From Bordetella parapertussis (GTDB lineage Bacteria > Pseudomonadota > Gammaproteobacteria > Burkholderiales > Burkholderiaceae_D), in NCBI GenBank assembly GCA_945883145.1, contig CAMCXB010000040.1, forward strand, positions 1 to 21,214: a DNA stretch of 21,214 nt. The letters run 5' to 3'. A program made the position numbers and the translations under genes. The notes beneath the pieces were generated by a model that saw nothing but the letters and a program-made list of their open reading frames with translations, was not told the DNA's origin and did no database searches. Shown in pieces: positions 1 to 8,198 of this stretch; the stretch's first letter is position 1; each line of letters begins with the position of its first letter.

Positions 1-1
1 T

Positions 2-1111
2 AAAGACAAACACTATTACCAGCCTGCTTGGACCTTAGTCGGCGCGGGTGAATTTAATGCACGTGATTCAGAACGCAATATGGCCGATATCATGCCGCAT
101 GGTGTCACTTGGATACGCGCTGCAGCCACAAGATTTGATCCGGATAACAAACAAGTACATTTAGATTCAGGTAATCCTATTAGCTATCAATATTTAATCG
201 TTGCACCTGGCTTGCAATTGAATTGGAAAGCGATTGAAGGACTAGAAGAAACGTTAGGTAAAAATGGGGTGACTTCTAACTATCGTTATGATCTTGCACC
301 TTACACATGGTCACTGGTGCAATCTCTACAAGCTGGTAAAGCAATATTTAGCCAACCACCTATGCCCATTAAATGTGCCGGCGCACCTCAAAAAGCAGTG
401 TATTTATCATGCTCCGAATGGGAACAACAAGGGCGTTTGAAAAATATACAAGTTGAATTTTTTAATGCAGGTGCTGTATTGTTTGGCGTAGCTGATTTTG
501 TGCCGCCTCTGATGGAATATGTGAAGCGATATAAAGTCAATCTGCACTTTAACTCTAAGTTAGTTGCAGTCGATGGCTCCGCTAAAAAAGCATGGTTTGA
601 AGTTAAAGATGCAGAAGGTAATGCGCAACGTATAGAACAACAATTTGATATGTTGCATGTCGTACCACCACAAAGTGCACCAGACTTTATTAAACAAAGT
701 CCGCTAGCAAATGCGGATGGTTGGGTTGAAGTCGATCAGACTACTTTGCAACATGTACGTTATCCAAATATTTTTAGCTTGGGCGATGCCTGCTCTTCAC
801 CGAATGCAAAAACAGCAGCAGCAGCGCGTAAACAAATCGTCGTCGTTGCAGAAAATCTGCTCGCACTTCGTTCAGGAAAATCGTTACCTACACGCTATGA
901 CGGCTACGGCTCTTGCCCACTCACTGTAGAAAAAGGTCGCATCGTGTTAGCGGAATTTGGATTCGGCGGCAAACTACTACCTAGCTTTCCTATGAATCCA
1001 GCTGTGCCACGCTTCTCCGCGTGGATCTTAAAGAAATATTTCCTACCTTGGTTGTATTGGAATGCCATGCTCAAAGGTCGCGAATGGTTAGCTCGTCCCT
1101 CTAAAAATTAA
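2..1111 (+). CDS. sqr: Sulfide:quinone oxidoreductase, type II (5'-truncated)
   Basis: Flavoprotein that oxidises sulfide to polysulfide or persulfide and passes electrons to membrane quinone. The reading frame is open from base 2, so the window cuts off the N-terminus, including the first FAD-binding Rossmann motif. The visible part begins with a HYYQP..TLVGAG stretch typical of the family. Counting from the Met at base 80, a C-A-G-A-P-Q-K motif has Cys99, and a SCPLT motif near the C-terminus has Cys279; these match the two redox cysteines of SQOR-type enzymes. A GDACSSPNAKTAAA segment is the second FAD contact. The C-terminus (WLYWNAMLKGREW) is amphipathic and probably binds the membrane. 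The gene is followed after 8 bases by a SulP transporter on the same strand, suggesting co-transcription. The family call is strong; the substrate is inferred from the family. Confidence 0.9.
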   Translation, partial: KDKHYYQPAWTLVGAGEFNARDSERNMADIMPHGVTWIRAAATRFDPDNKQVHLDSGNPISYQYLIVAPGLQLNWKAIEGLEETLGKNGVTSNYRYDLAPYTWSLVQSLQAGKAIFSQPPMPIKCAGAPQKAVYLSCSEWEQQGRLKNIQVEFFNAGAVLFGVADFVPPLMEYVKRYKVNLHFNSKLVAVDGSAKKAWFEVKDAEGNAQRIEQQFDMLHVVPPQSAPDFIKQSPLANADGWVEVDQTTLQHVRYPNIFSLGDACSSPNAKTAAAARKQIVVVAENLLALRSGKSLPTRYDGYGSCPLTVEKGRIVLAEFGFGGKLLPSFPMNPAVPRFSAWILKKYFLPWLYWNAMLKGREWLARPSKN

Positions 1112-1119
1112 ATGGCTTA

Positions 1120-2835
1120 ATGATGTTTAAAAAACTGCTACCGGACTGGTTTAAACAATACCAGTCCGCATGGTTGGCTGGTGATGTGATTGCAGGTGCG
1201 ATCGTTACTGTCATGCTGATACCGCAAAGTCTGGCCTATGCCATGTTGGCAGGTCTTCCTCCACAAGCTGGTCTATATGCCAGCTTGCTACCAATATTTG
1301 CCTATGCTTTATTTGGCAGCAGTATGACCTTAGCTGTGGGACCGGTTGCCGTTGCTTCACTTATGACAGCAACGGCTCTCGCGCCTTTAGCAAGTGCAGG
1401 CAGTGTGGACTACGCAGCACTTGCCGTCATCCTCTCCTTACTATCTGGTGTGATGTTATTTGTGTTTGGCTTACTGCGATTAGGATTTCTCGCTTATTTT
1501 TTAAGTCATCCTGTTATTAGCGGTTTTATCTCAGGCTCGGCTGTCGTTATCACAATCGGTCAGCTCAAATATATTTTTGGGATTCAAATACCACGCGGTG
1601 GAATCATCACCACGCTTGAAGGTTTGATGCTAGGCCTACCTACATTAAATGTCACCACGACTTTTTTAGGCTGTGGAGCTTTGTTATTTTTATTTTTTGC
1701 ACGCCGCTATCTAGCAACTGTTTTAAAACAAGTAGGTTTATCTGCAAAAAGCGCAGATCTCTCTGCAAAACTTGCTCCTATGCTGGTCGTGATCGTCGCA
1801 ACACTCATTGTCAAATTAGGACAGCTTGATCAACAAGAGCTAGTGTCGGTGGTGGGTAGTGTGCCATCAGGATTACCCTCACTAGCAATGCCTACAATTG
1901 AATTGCATGACATACAAGCACTCTGGTTACCTGCTTTATTAATTTCATTAGTGGGTTTTGTAGAGAGCGTCTCAGTTGCGCAATCCTTAGCGCTTAAACG
2001 TAATCAACGCATCACACCGAATAAAGAATTACTAGGCATAGGTGCAGCCAACATAGCGAGTGCTTTTTCAGGCGGCTATCCTGTGACAGGTGGCTTTGCA
2101 CGCTCTGTTGTGAATTTTTCCGCAGGCGCAAACACACCTGCTGCTGGTGTGGTGTCTGCAATCCTGATGGCTGTTGTCGTTGCAGTCGCTACGAGTTGGT
2201 TTTATTACTTACCGCATGCTGTACTTGCTGCAACGATTATTGTGGCCGTGATAGGTTTAATTGATTTCAAAACTTTACAACAATCTTGGCACTATGATCG
2301 CGCTGATGCGCTTTCACTCATACTCACATTCTTCGGTGTGATTTTTCTCGGTGTGGAAGAAGGCATCGTAATAGGTGTTGTACTTTCACTGGCAGTCGTA
2401 GTCTGGCGCAGCAGTCGTCCACACATGGCCGTTGTGGGTCGCGTTCCAGGTACTGAACATTTCCGTAATATTGATCGCCATGATGTTGAATTAGCGAATG
2501 GCTTAATAGCATTACGTATTGATGAAAGCATCTATTTTGCTAATGCTCAAGTACTGGAAGATAAAATAGAGAGTCTCGTTGCAGAGTCAACTGGCACTCG
2601 CGCAGTCTTACTCATTATGTCAGCAGTTAATCAACTTGATAGCACTGCGCTCGGCATGTTGGATGAACTAGAGAAAAATCTGCAAGCTAAAGATATTAGC
2701 TTGCAGTTTGCAGAGATTAAAGGCCCTGTCTTAGATCGTTTACATACAACAGATTTAGGCCAGCGTATGCATGACAGAATATTCTTAAGTACGCATCAGG
2801 CATTTCAACAATACACTGCTAAAGCGCAGGCATAA
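1120..2835 (+). CDS. SulP-family anion transporter with C-terminal STAS domain
   Basis: Inner-membrane transporter of 571 residues, the normal length for SulP/SLC26 proteins, which carry sulfate, bicarbonate or other anions. A hydrophobic multi-helix domain covers roughly residues 20-430. It contains the SulP signature around AMLAGLPPQAGLY (41-53) and AVGPVAVAS (72-80), plus the GGYPVTGGFARS segment in the second half. A cytoplasmic STAS domain covers about 450-565, with the loop LDST (Ser508) where SpoIIAA-like proteins carry their phosphorylatable serine. Two ATG codons (1120, 1123) could start it and neither has a clear ribosome-binding site, so coupling to the preceding SQR gene 8 bases upstream is likely. 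That neighbour suggests a sulfur oxyanion as substrate, but this is inference; SulP specificity cannot be read from sequence. A hairpin terminator overlaps the stop codon. Confidence 0.92.
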   Translation: MMFKKLLPDWFKQYQSAWLAGDVIAGAIVTVMLIPQSLAYAMLAGLPPQAGLYASLLPIFAYALFGSSMTLAVGPVAVASLMTATALAPLASAGSVDYAALAVILSLLSGVMLFVFGLLRLGFLAYFLSHPVISGFISGSAVVITIGQLKYIFGIQIPRGGIITTLEGLMLGLPTLNVTTTFLGCGALLFLFFARRYLATVLKQVGLSAKSADLSAKLAPMLVVIVATLIVKLGQLDQQELVSVVGSVPSGLPSLAMPTIELHDIQALWLPALLISLVGFVESVSVAQSLALKRNQRITPNKELLGIGAANIASAFSGGYPVTGGFARSVVNFSAGANTPAAGVVSAILMAVVVAVATSWFYYLPHAVLAATIIVAVIGLIDFKTLQQSWHYDRADALSLILTFFGVIFLGVEEGIVIGVVLSLAVVVWRSSRPHMAVVGRVPGTEHFRNIDRHDVELANGLIALRIDESIYFANAQVLEDKIESLVAESTGTRAVLLIMSAVNQLDSTALGMLDELEKNLQAKDISLQFAEIKGPVLDRLHTTDLGQRMHDRIFLSTHQAFQQYTAKAQA

Positions 2836-2854
2836 AACATCATGCCTGCCTTTT
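2826..2854 (+). terminator. Rho-independent terminator after SulP gene
   Basis: A perfect 8-bp inverted repeat (GCAGGCAT / ATGCCTGC) with an 8-base loop is followed by CTTTT. It begins inside the last codons of the SulP gene and lies in the 40-base gap between two convergent genes. The T-run is short, so strength is uncertain. Confidence 0.65.
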
Positions 2855-2875
2855 AACAGCGTCTCAATCCTGTTG

Positions 2876-4054
2876 CTAGAAAAAAGCCTGTAGTCCTGTT
2901 TGTGCACGTCCTAAAATGAGCGCATGAATATCATGTGTGCCTTCATAAGTATTCACTACTTCTAAATTCACTACATGGCGTATCACACCGTATTCATCAC
3001 TAATTCCATTCCCACCCAACATATCACGTGCAACGCGTGCAATATCTAACGCCTTGCCACAAGAATTACGCTTCATGATGGAAGTGATTTCTACCGAATC
3101 AGTACCCTCATCTTTCATACGACCTAAACGCAAACAACCTTGTAAAGCGAGTGTGATTTCAGTTTGCATATCCGCCAGTTTTTTCTGAACCAACTGCGTT
3201 GCTGCGAGAGGTCTACCAAATTGTTTTCTATCGAGTGTGTATTGACGCGCTGTATGCCAACAAAATTCAGCTGCACCCATCGCACCCCATGCTATGCCGT
3301 AGCGCGCAGAATTCAAACAGGTGAAAGGCCCTTTTAATCCTCGCACTTCAGGGAAAGCATTTTGTTCTGGCACAAACACAGCATCCATCACAATTTCACC
3401 GGTGGTTGAAGCACGCAAACCTACCTTGCCATGTATGGCAGGTGCTGTTAAACCCTTCCAGTCTTTTTCTAAGATGAAGCCACGAATAGCACCTGCATCA
3501 TCTTTTGCCCACACCACAAACACATCCGCGAGTGGACTATTCGTAATCCACATTTTTGAACCAGTCAGACTATAACCACCATCAACCTTCTTGGCGCGTG
3601 TAACCATACTGCCTGGATCTGAACCATGATCCGGTTCAGTCAATCCAAAACAACCTATCCACTCTCCACTAGCGAGCTTAGGTAAATATTTTTGTCTTTG
3701 TGCTTCGGTTCCAAATTCATAAATCGGCAGCATGACTAAAGAACTCTGCACACTCATCATGGATCGATAACCTGAATCCACACGCTCTACTTCACGTGCA
3801 ATCAAACCATAGCTCACATAACTAAGACCTGCTCCGCCATATTGAGTGGGAATCGTAGGACCCAACATACCAAGCGCGCCCATCTCTTTAAAAATAGCCA
3901 CATCGGTTTTTTCATGTCGAAACGCTTCTAACACACGCGGCATCAGTTTTTCTTGGCAATACGCCGCAGCTGCATCACGCACCATGCGCTCATCTTCATT
4001 CAACTGACGATCGAGTAATAAAGGATCTTCCCAATGAAATGCAGTTGTACTCAT
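2876..4054 (-). CDS. gcdH: Glutaryl-CoA dehydrogenase
   Basis: FAD-dependent acyl-CoA dehydrogenase that oxidises and decarboxylates glutaryl-CoA to crotonyl-CoA in lysine, tryptophan and aromatic-acid breakdown, handing electrons to ETF. The 392-residue length matches the family. The C-terminal motif NTYEGTHDIHALILGRA is diagnostic for GcdH; Glu371 within it is the catalytic base. Arg97 in YRSMMSVQSSL matches the arginine that binds the substrate's distal carboxylate in the human enzyme. LTEPDHGSDP and WITNS are the usual FAD/substrate motifs of acyl-CoA dehydrogenases. The ATG at 4054 gives a normal N-terminus, preceded by an AG-rich GAAAGA. It is monocistronic here: the SulP gene converges on it, and the copper cluster lies 250 bases upstream on the same strand. 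No partner CoA-transferase or LysR regulator is in the window. Confidence 0.95.
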   Translation of the reverse strand: MSTTAFHWEDPLLLDRQLNEDERMVRDAAAAYCQEKLMPRVLEAFRHEKTDVAIFKEMGALGMLGPTIPTQYGGAGLSYVSYGLIAREVERVDSGYRSMMSVQSSLVMLPIYEFGTEAQRQKYLPKLASGEWIGCFGLTEPDHGSDPGSMVTRAKKVDGGYSLTGSKMWITNSPLADVFVVWAKDDAGAIRGFILEKDWKGLTAPAIHGKVGLRASTTGEIVMDAVFVPEQNAFPEVRGLKGPFTCLNSARYGIAWGAMGAAEFCWHTARQYTLDRKQFGRPLAATQLVQKKLADMQTEITLALQGCLRLGRMKDEGTDSVEITSIMKRNSCGKALDIARVARDMLGGNGISDEYGVIRHVVNLEVVNTYEGTHDIHALILGRAQTGLQAFF

Positions 4055-4210
4055 AGTGATCTTTCGGCTAAAAAATAGACAACACAGATAGATGCAAATT
4101 ATTTAATTTTATGTTCGCAGCTTTGAACAACATCATAACAAGTATGACATTGTAAGCCGATCAGGCTTTTAGCATAGGAGACTAAAAAATAAGGCTAATT
4201 AGAGCAGGTT

Positions 4211-4240
4211 GACCATCGCTTTTAACACGTAGCGATAGTC
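4211..4240 (-). repeat. Inverted repeat between copper cluster and gcdH
   Basis: Two 10-base arms (GACCATCGCT and AGCGATAGTC on the + strand) face each other across a 10-base loop. The single non-matching position becomes a G-U pair in the leftward transcript. A T-run follows only about 20 bases further on, so this may be an imperfect terminator of the copper operon or a leader element of gcdH. Confidence 0.4.
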
Positions 4241-4272
4241 AGGAATTGGAATGGGAAATTGGAAAGAACGAC

Positions 4273-4299
4273 AATAAGAAAGCGAGAAAGCGCCTTATT
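4273..4299 (-). terminator. Possible weak terminator of the copper operon
   Basis: Just past the stop codon of the last copper-cluster gene, the leftward transcript can pair AATAAG with CTTATT, with a small GCG/CGC inner stem. It is followed by a T-rich but interrupted tract. The stem is AU-rich with an internal bulge, so function is doubtful. Confidence 0.3.
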
Positions 4300-4304
4300 A
4301 CGAC

Positions 4305-4730
4305 TTAATGCGCTTGATGATGCTGATGCGACCAAACCTCGCCTTTAAACAAAGAGAATTTTTTACGTAATTCAGCGGAGGATTTTGATTCAGCTGCCGT
4401 GATTTTTTTGCTGAGTGAACTCGCCAATGGGGCATCTAAACCAGCTTGCTTAAGCACTACAGGTTGCGTTAATCCTTCGCCAGCACACAACACAATTTCC
4501 CATTTTTTTGCATCACGTTTTAATAACGCTCTACCGCCTGTATCAGCTTGCAACCAACTCGCAATCGCATAATTCTCATCCACCACCACATGCTCAACTA
4601 GCAAAGGACTGTTCGGTTTATCAAACTGATGCTTCATCAGTTGACGTATGACTTGCTGATCATCAAATGGATTAGCAAATGTAGTCGTCAGATTGAATGT
4701 CATTAGCAAAGCTAATAATAATTTCAACAT
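4305..4730 (-). CDS. Small exported protein, copper uptake system-associated family
   Basis: A 141-residue secreted protein. The start was chosen at the ATG at 4730 because GGAG sits 6 bases upstream; in-frame ATG/TTG codons at 4742-4748 lie at or before that ribosome-binding site. The product begins with a signal peptide (MLKLLLALLMTFNLTTTFA, cleavage near residue 19). The mature part has a WLQADTGGRALLKR stretch, the motif KKWEIVLCAGEGL with Cys82, and ends in a His-rich tail (His135, 137, 138, 141). It resembles a family I recall being named 'copper uptake system-associated protein', whose biochemical role is unknown. Last gene of the copper cluster, 72 bases after the ycnI-like gene. A periplasmic metal-binding role is inferred from the tail and the neighbours. 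Confidence 0.75.
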   Translation of the reverse strand: MLKLLLALLMTFNLTTTFANPFDDQQVIRQLMKHQFDKPNSPLLVEHVVVDENYAIASWLQADTGGRALLKRDAKKWEIVLCAGEGLTQPVVLKQAGLDAPLASSLSKKITAAESKSSAELRKKFSLFKGEVWSHQHHQAH

Positions 4731-4736
4731 CACTTT

Positions 4737-4740
4737 CTCC
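4737..4740 (-). promoter_or_regulatory. Ribosome-binding site deciding the start at 4730
   Basis: GGAG followed by six bases (AAAGTG) and then ATG on the minus strand. This spacing is ideal for the ATG at 4730, while the upstream in-frame candidates have no such site. It shortens the protein by 6 residues and gives a typical signal peptide. Confidence 0.65.
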
Positions 4741-4802
4741 ATCAACAAAAAAATTAGTCAGATTGCGCTGCAATTAACAGCACAACCTGACACAGACTCA
4801 AC

Positions 4803-5348
4803 TTAATGATGCATATGCTCGCTAGGCATGACTTCAATATAAGGCGCAGGATAAGGAAGCTTTTCCGATGGTGTAGCTGGAATTTGATTCCAATCCATAC
4901 GACCTTGTTCGCAGAGCTGAGTAACAGGCAAATAAATCTTGCCTGTCTTATCCCAGACTTTGACTGAAATAACAAATTCATCAAAGTGGGCATCGAGTAA
5001 TTTTCCGCCCTTCCAAGTTATGGTTCTCACATCACGTTTAATTTCCTTGCCGTGAGAAAGATAAGGCTGCGCTAAATCACGCACCTCAGTCTCGACTACC
5101 CAACCTGCTTTAGGCATGGGCTTAGCACCCATTAAAGATTCAGGAATCGTCACAATGACTTGTGTCGTCGATGACCCTTCACATCCATGGGTAGCAGCAA
5201 TCGCAAGCCGTTGATAACTACCTTGTGGAGCTTGTTTAGGCTGCAAAGTAGCATGTGCAAATACCAAACTAGGTAAGCTTGCTAGCAGACTAAGTAGCAA
5301 TGCGAATTTGAATGAATTTGATTGCATCATAAAAGTCTTGTTTACCAT
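4803..5348 (-). CDS. YcnI-like periplasmic copper-binding protein (DUF1775)
   Basis: A 181-residue exported protein of the YcnI/DUF1775 family. A signal peptide ends at SLVFA, so the mature protein would begin with His32. In Bacillus YcnI the mature N-terminal His, an acidic residue and a Trp hold Cu(II) as a mono-histidine brace. Candidate counterparts here are His32, Glu57 (in HGCEGSSTT) and Trp153 (MDWNQIP). The family's TIPE segment is at 67-70, Cys56 and Cys146 could form a disulfide, and the C-terminus ends HMHH. The family lengths often include a C-terminal membrane helix; none is present here. The ATG at 5348 overlaps the receptor gene's 3' end by 7 bases; tandem ATGs at 5330 and 5327 are alternatives and all leave a complete signal peptide. 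Part of the copper cluster. Confidence 0.85.
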   Translation of the reverse strand: MVNKTFMMQSNSFKFALLLSLLASLPSLVFAHATLQPKQAPQGSYQRLAIAATHGCEGSSTTQVIVTIPESLMGAKPMPKAGWVVETEVRDLAQPYLSHGKEIKRDVRTITWKGGKLLDAHFDEFVISVKVWDKTGKIYLPVTQLCEQGRMDWNQIPATPSEKLPYPAPYIEVMPSEHMHH

Positions 5349-7498
5349 TTTGTTTCTAAGCCTATGTTAATTGAACGACCCATACCTGGGTAATACACCA
5401 CTGGAGGTGTAACACTATTTAATAAATTTGCTCCAATATTTGTTGTGGCAGCATAGCGCTTATCCGCTAAATTTCTCGCATCAACAAACCAAGTTGAATT
5501 TTTGTCTATTGGACCACCTGCTTTAAATCCAAAGATGGCATACGGATCGTTGTAAAGTGAATTGGCATTATCGATAGGTGCTTTAGTTGGCACCCATTCT
5601 AATTTTGGACCTGCATAGTAAGCAGGCGATCCTCTGCTATTAGTTACATCGCTCCAACGATACAGTAATTCACTACGAATAATCAAAGGCGGAAAACCTG
5701 GCATGCGATTATTGCCGTACTGAGCATTACCATCAAAACGGAAGTCACTATATAAAAGCGCAGTACGCGTTTCCCAATGACGATCTATCAAAGCGCCAGC
5801 TCCTAACTCTATCCCTTGATGGATAGTTCTTGGAACATTAGCTGTTATAGAACTTCCGCAAGGGGTAGAGTTATTGGCACAAATAGTTTGAAACTCATTT
5901 TTAAGTTGTGATCGATAAAACGTAACGTCCCAAAAACCTTGATCACGCCCTTGATTAAAACTCATTTCACCGCGCGAACCAACTTCAACTGTCGTCCCTG
6001 TTTGCGCTTTAGCTGCAAGCATCGTCGTTGCCACATCGAAGATAGGTGGTTCAAAATTTTTACTGATGTTTGCATAAAGCTGTGAACTAGCATTGAGGTT
6101 ATGTATTAACCCAAGACGCGGTATCCATTGTGTATATTTAGTCGAATAATTTCCAGACGGTGCCACTACATCATTTTTCTTTCTATTTGCTTCCTCGTAC
6201 TGCAAGGAAGTGATGAGAGTGGTTGCTGCATTAATTTGAAATTTATTTTCCACTAAAAATCGATGGTTTTCTGATCTTTGTGAGGCATCTGTTGCAAAAG
6301 TTGTTGGTTGAAAACCAGCCCTATTTCTTCTACTAGCTTGTGTTGTTCCAAAGTCTGGAAGATAGCCAAAAGTTAAAAGATTATTCGACCCAAACAACTT
6401 AGACTTATTTGCAACCTTAAGATGACCACCATATGTCATCGTGTTTTGTTCTATGAATCCGAAGGTAATTGGATGCCATAAATCATGGTGCATGACATAG
6501 GTGGCTAATTCATATTCAGTATCGCCGTTTTTATACACTGTTTTATTCGCGATTCTTTGCGCATCAACATCTCTACGCTGAAAACTACTTGGCCAAGTAG
6601 CATCTTGTGCTGCCCTAGGATCTGCCAACAACTGTTCTCTTGAAATTGTTCCTGGTAATTGGGATCGACTTCTCACTACACCCACAAAAAATCTAGACTC
6701 AAGATCAGCGTTAATTTTCACCCCAGTATTCGCTACTACTTTTTCACTGTTTTGCGCAGAGTGATTACGATATCCATCTTGTGTCATTGCATTTGCTGAG
6801 ATGTTGTAATCCCATACATTCCCATTACCATCACTAGGTTTGACTACGCCACCAGTGATGGCTTGTAAGCGCGCATAACCAAAGCTACCTGCTTCTGCTC
6901 TTCCTAATAATTTCGGACTATCGTAACCAGTTGGTGATACATAATTAATCGCACCACCTAATGTACTTGCGCCATAACCTAAGGCATTCGCACCACGTAT
7001 CACTTCTACATAACGTGCTGCAGAAGGATCAATAGTTTGCATATCAAAGAAGCCATCTGCATAGTTGATAGGTATACCGTCTTGTAAGATCTTAATACCG
7101 AAACTATGAAAAGTTCTGCTTAGCGCTGAACCGCGCATAGAAATTCTGGCTTCTTCTGAACCAAACCTATCTTGAATAAATACACCAGGAGCCATTCCTA
7201 AGCTGTCTGTCCATGTGGAGACTCGCCCCTCACCAACCACGCTCATATCAACAATAGAAGCACCACCTGGTATTTGCTTCACTGTTTCTAGCGCTTGATT
7301 GATACTTTGCTGCGTCAACGTTGATTCACGCTGCCCAATAACAGGTACCGGATCTAATGATGCTTCTGCAAGCGCTTCTGCAATAGGCATTCCCACACCA
7401 ATCGATGCAATCAACCAAGCAAGTACTGCAGGTTTAAGCACACAATCTTCAGAATTTTTCTGCTTAATATTTTTAAACATTAATTTTTTAGTCATCAC
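5342..7498 (-). CDS. TonB-dependent outer-membrane receptor, probable copper uptake
   Basis: A 718-residue outer-membrane receptor that would import a metal or metal complex using TonB energy. It has a long N-terminal export region (about 1-46), a TonB-box-like DPVPVIG (49-55), and a plug domain of about 70-190 with RISMRGSALSRTF, ILQDGIPIN and the VEVIRGANALGYGASTLGGAINYVSP block. A 22-strand-type beta-barrel follows to the C-terminal Trp718, which fits the aromatic end expected for barrel assembly. A loop with two closely spaced cysteines (TICANNSTPC) may form a surface disulfide. AGAGG lies 6 bases before the ATG. It overlaps the YcnI gene and follows the PCuAC gene by 40 bases, so all are probably one transcript. 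The plug alone would fit iron-complex receptors too; copper is inferred from the neighbours. Confidence 0.88.
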   Translation of the reverse strand: MMTKKLMFKNIKQKNSEDCVLKPAVLAWLIASIGVGMPIAEALAEASLDPVPVIGQRESTLTQQSINQALETVKQIPGGASIVDMSVVGEGRVSTWTDSLGMAPGVFIQDRFGSEEARISMRGSALSRTFHSFGIKILQDGIPINYADGFFDMQTIDPSAARYVEVIRGANALGYGASTLGGAINYVSPTGYDSPKLLGRAEAGSFGYARLQAITGGVVKPSDGNGNVWDYNISANAMTQDGYRNHSAQNSEKVVANTGVKINADLESRFFVGVVRSRSQLPGTISREQLLADPRAAQDATWPSSFQRRDVDAQRIANKTVYKNGDTEYELATYVMHHDLWHPITFGFIEQNTMTYGGHLKVANKSKLFGSNNLLTFGYLPDFGTTQASRRNRAGFQPTTFATDASQRSENHRFLVENKFQINAATTLITSLQYEEANRKKNDVVAPSGNYSTKYTQWIPRLGLIHNLNASSQLYANISKNFEPPIFDVATTMLAAKAQTGTTVEVGSRGEMSFNQGRDQGFWDVTFYRSQLKNEFQTICANNSTPCGSSITANVPRTIHQGIELGAGALIDRHWETRTALLYSDFRFDGNAQYGNNRMPGFPPLIIRSELLYRWSDVTNSRGSPAYYAGPKLEWVPTKAPIDNANSLYNDPYAIFGFKAGGPIDKNSTWFVDARNLADKRYAATTNIGANLLNSVTPPVVYYPGMGRSINIGLETKW

Positions 7499-7538
7499 AT
7501 ACCTCTAATAATAATTTCATCAGTTGATTTAATTGCTA

Positions 7539-7997
7539 TTAATGACCATGATGATGCGCATGACCTACATCTTGTTTCGCAGCTGCGCGCGCTTCAGCTT
7601 TCACTTTGACGATTTGTTTTTTACCGTCAGTATCAAGAAACTCCAGATTAAGATTGACTGTCGAACCTGCTTGCACTGGTTTTTTCAGATTCATCAACAT
7701 GATGTGATAGCTACCTGGTTTGAGCTCTACAGATTTACCCGCGTCGATCACAACTTCATTGACTTGACGCATTTTCATCACATCACCCTGCATACTCATT
7801 TCATGTATTTCCGAAGCTTCAGCAGCGACTGAATTCGCACCGACTAATTTCACTGCTTTGTCTGATGTGATCTGCATAAAGGCACCAGTCACTTTTTGTT
7901 CAGCGACTGTCGTTCTTACCCAAGCATCTTTAACAATGATTTCGGCAGATGCAGCTAATGAAATAAAAAATAGACTTACTGTGATGAGATGTTTCAT
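7539..7997 (-). CDS. Periplasmic copper(I) chaperone PCuAC
   Basis: A 152-residue periplasmic chaperone that binds Cu(I) and delivers it to the CuA site of cytochrome oxidase or to Sco-type partners. The signal peptide ends at LAASA (residue 18). The family's metal motif is complete with exact spacing: His65, ten residues, Met76, twenty-one residues, His98, one residue, Met100. The mature protein starts EIIVKDAWVR, as usual for PF04314. An extra C-terminal tail rich in His (GHAHHHGH) could bind a second metal, as reported for His/Met-extended PCuAC proteins. AAAGG stands 7 bases upstream of the ATG. It is the first gene after the DUF2946 leader, 201 bases downstream of it, and precedes the TonB receptor. 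Confidence 0.93.
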   Translation of the reverse strand: MKHLITVSLFFISLAASAEIIVKDAWVRTTVAEQKVTGAFMQITSDKAVKLVGANSVAAEASEIHEMSMQGDVMKMRQVNEVVIDAGKSVELKPGSYHIMLMNLKKPVQAGSTVNLNLEFLDTDGKKQIVKVKAEARAAAKQDVGHAHHHGH

Positions 7998-8161
7998 TTT
8001 TTTACCTTTAAAATTTTGGATTAAAAATTGTTTACTTACATTCGCAAGCTATGTGATCGGCTATTAAAGTGGCTATGCATATACCAACTTAGATGCGCAT
8101 AAACACACACAGCAAGGGTTTGATCGATAACGTTGACCACTCCAGATAAAACAATAGAATC

Positions 8162-8181
8162 AACTAGCCTTATGACTAGTT
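8162..8181 (-). repeat. Inverted repeat in the DUF2946-PCuAC leader
   Basis: AACTAG and CTAGTT flank an 8-base loop. In the leftward transcript the stem can lengthen by three pairs (U-G, U-A, G-U). It lies just after the DUF2946 stop codon and about 170 bases before the PCuAC start, so it may be a regulatory RNA hairpin or a weak terminator. No T-run follows closely. Confidence 0.4.
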
Positions 8182-8198
8182 AACGCGGCTTTGTTAAA

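Noticed and set aside
4152..4180. Small stems AAGCC/GGCTT and TTTTAG/CTAAAA upstream of gcdH
   Set aside because: Stems of 5-6 bp are expected by chance in AT-rich DNA and point in no consistent transcription direction.
4754..4993. 79-codon minus-strand ORF overlapping the end of the YcnI gene
   Set aside because: It is in another frame of a well-supported gene and shows no motif.
7533..7832. 99-codon plus-strand ORF opposite the PCuAC gene
   Set aside because: It is the complement of the His-rich and copper-motif coding region; composition is unlike a protein and PCuAC is certain.
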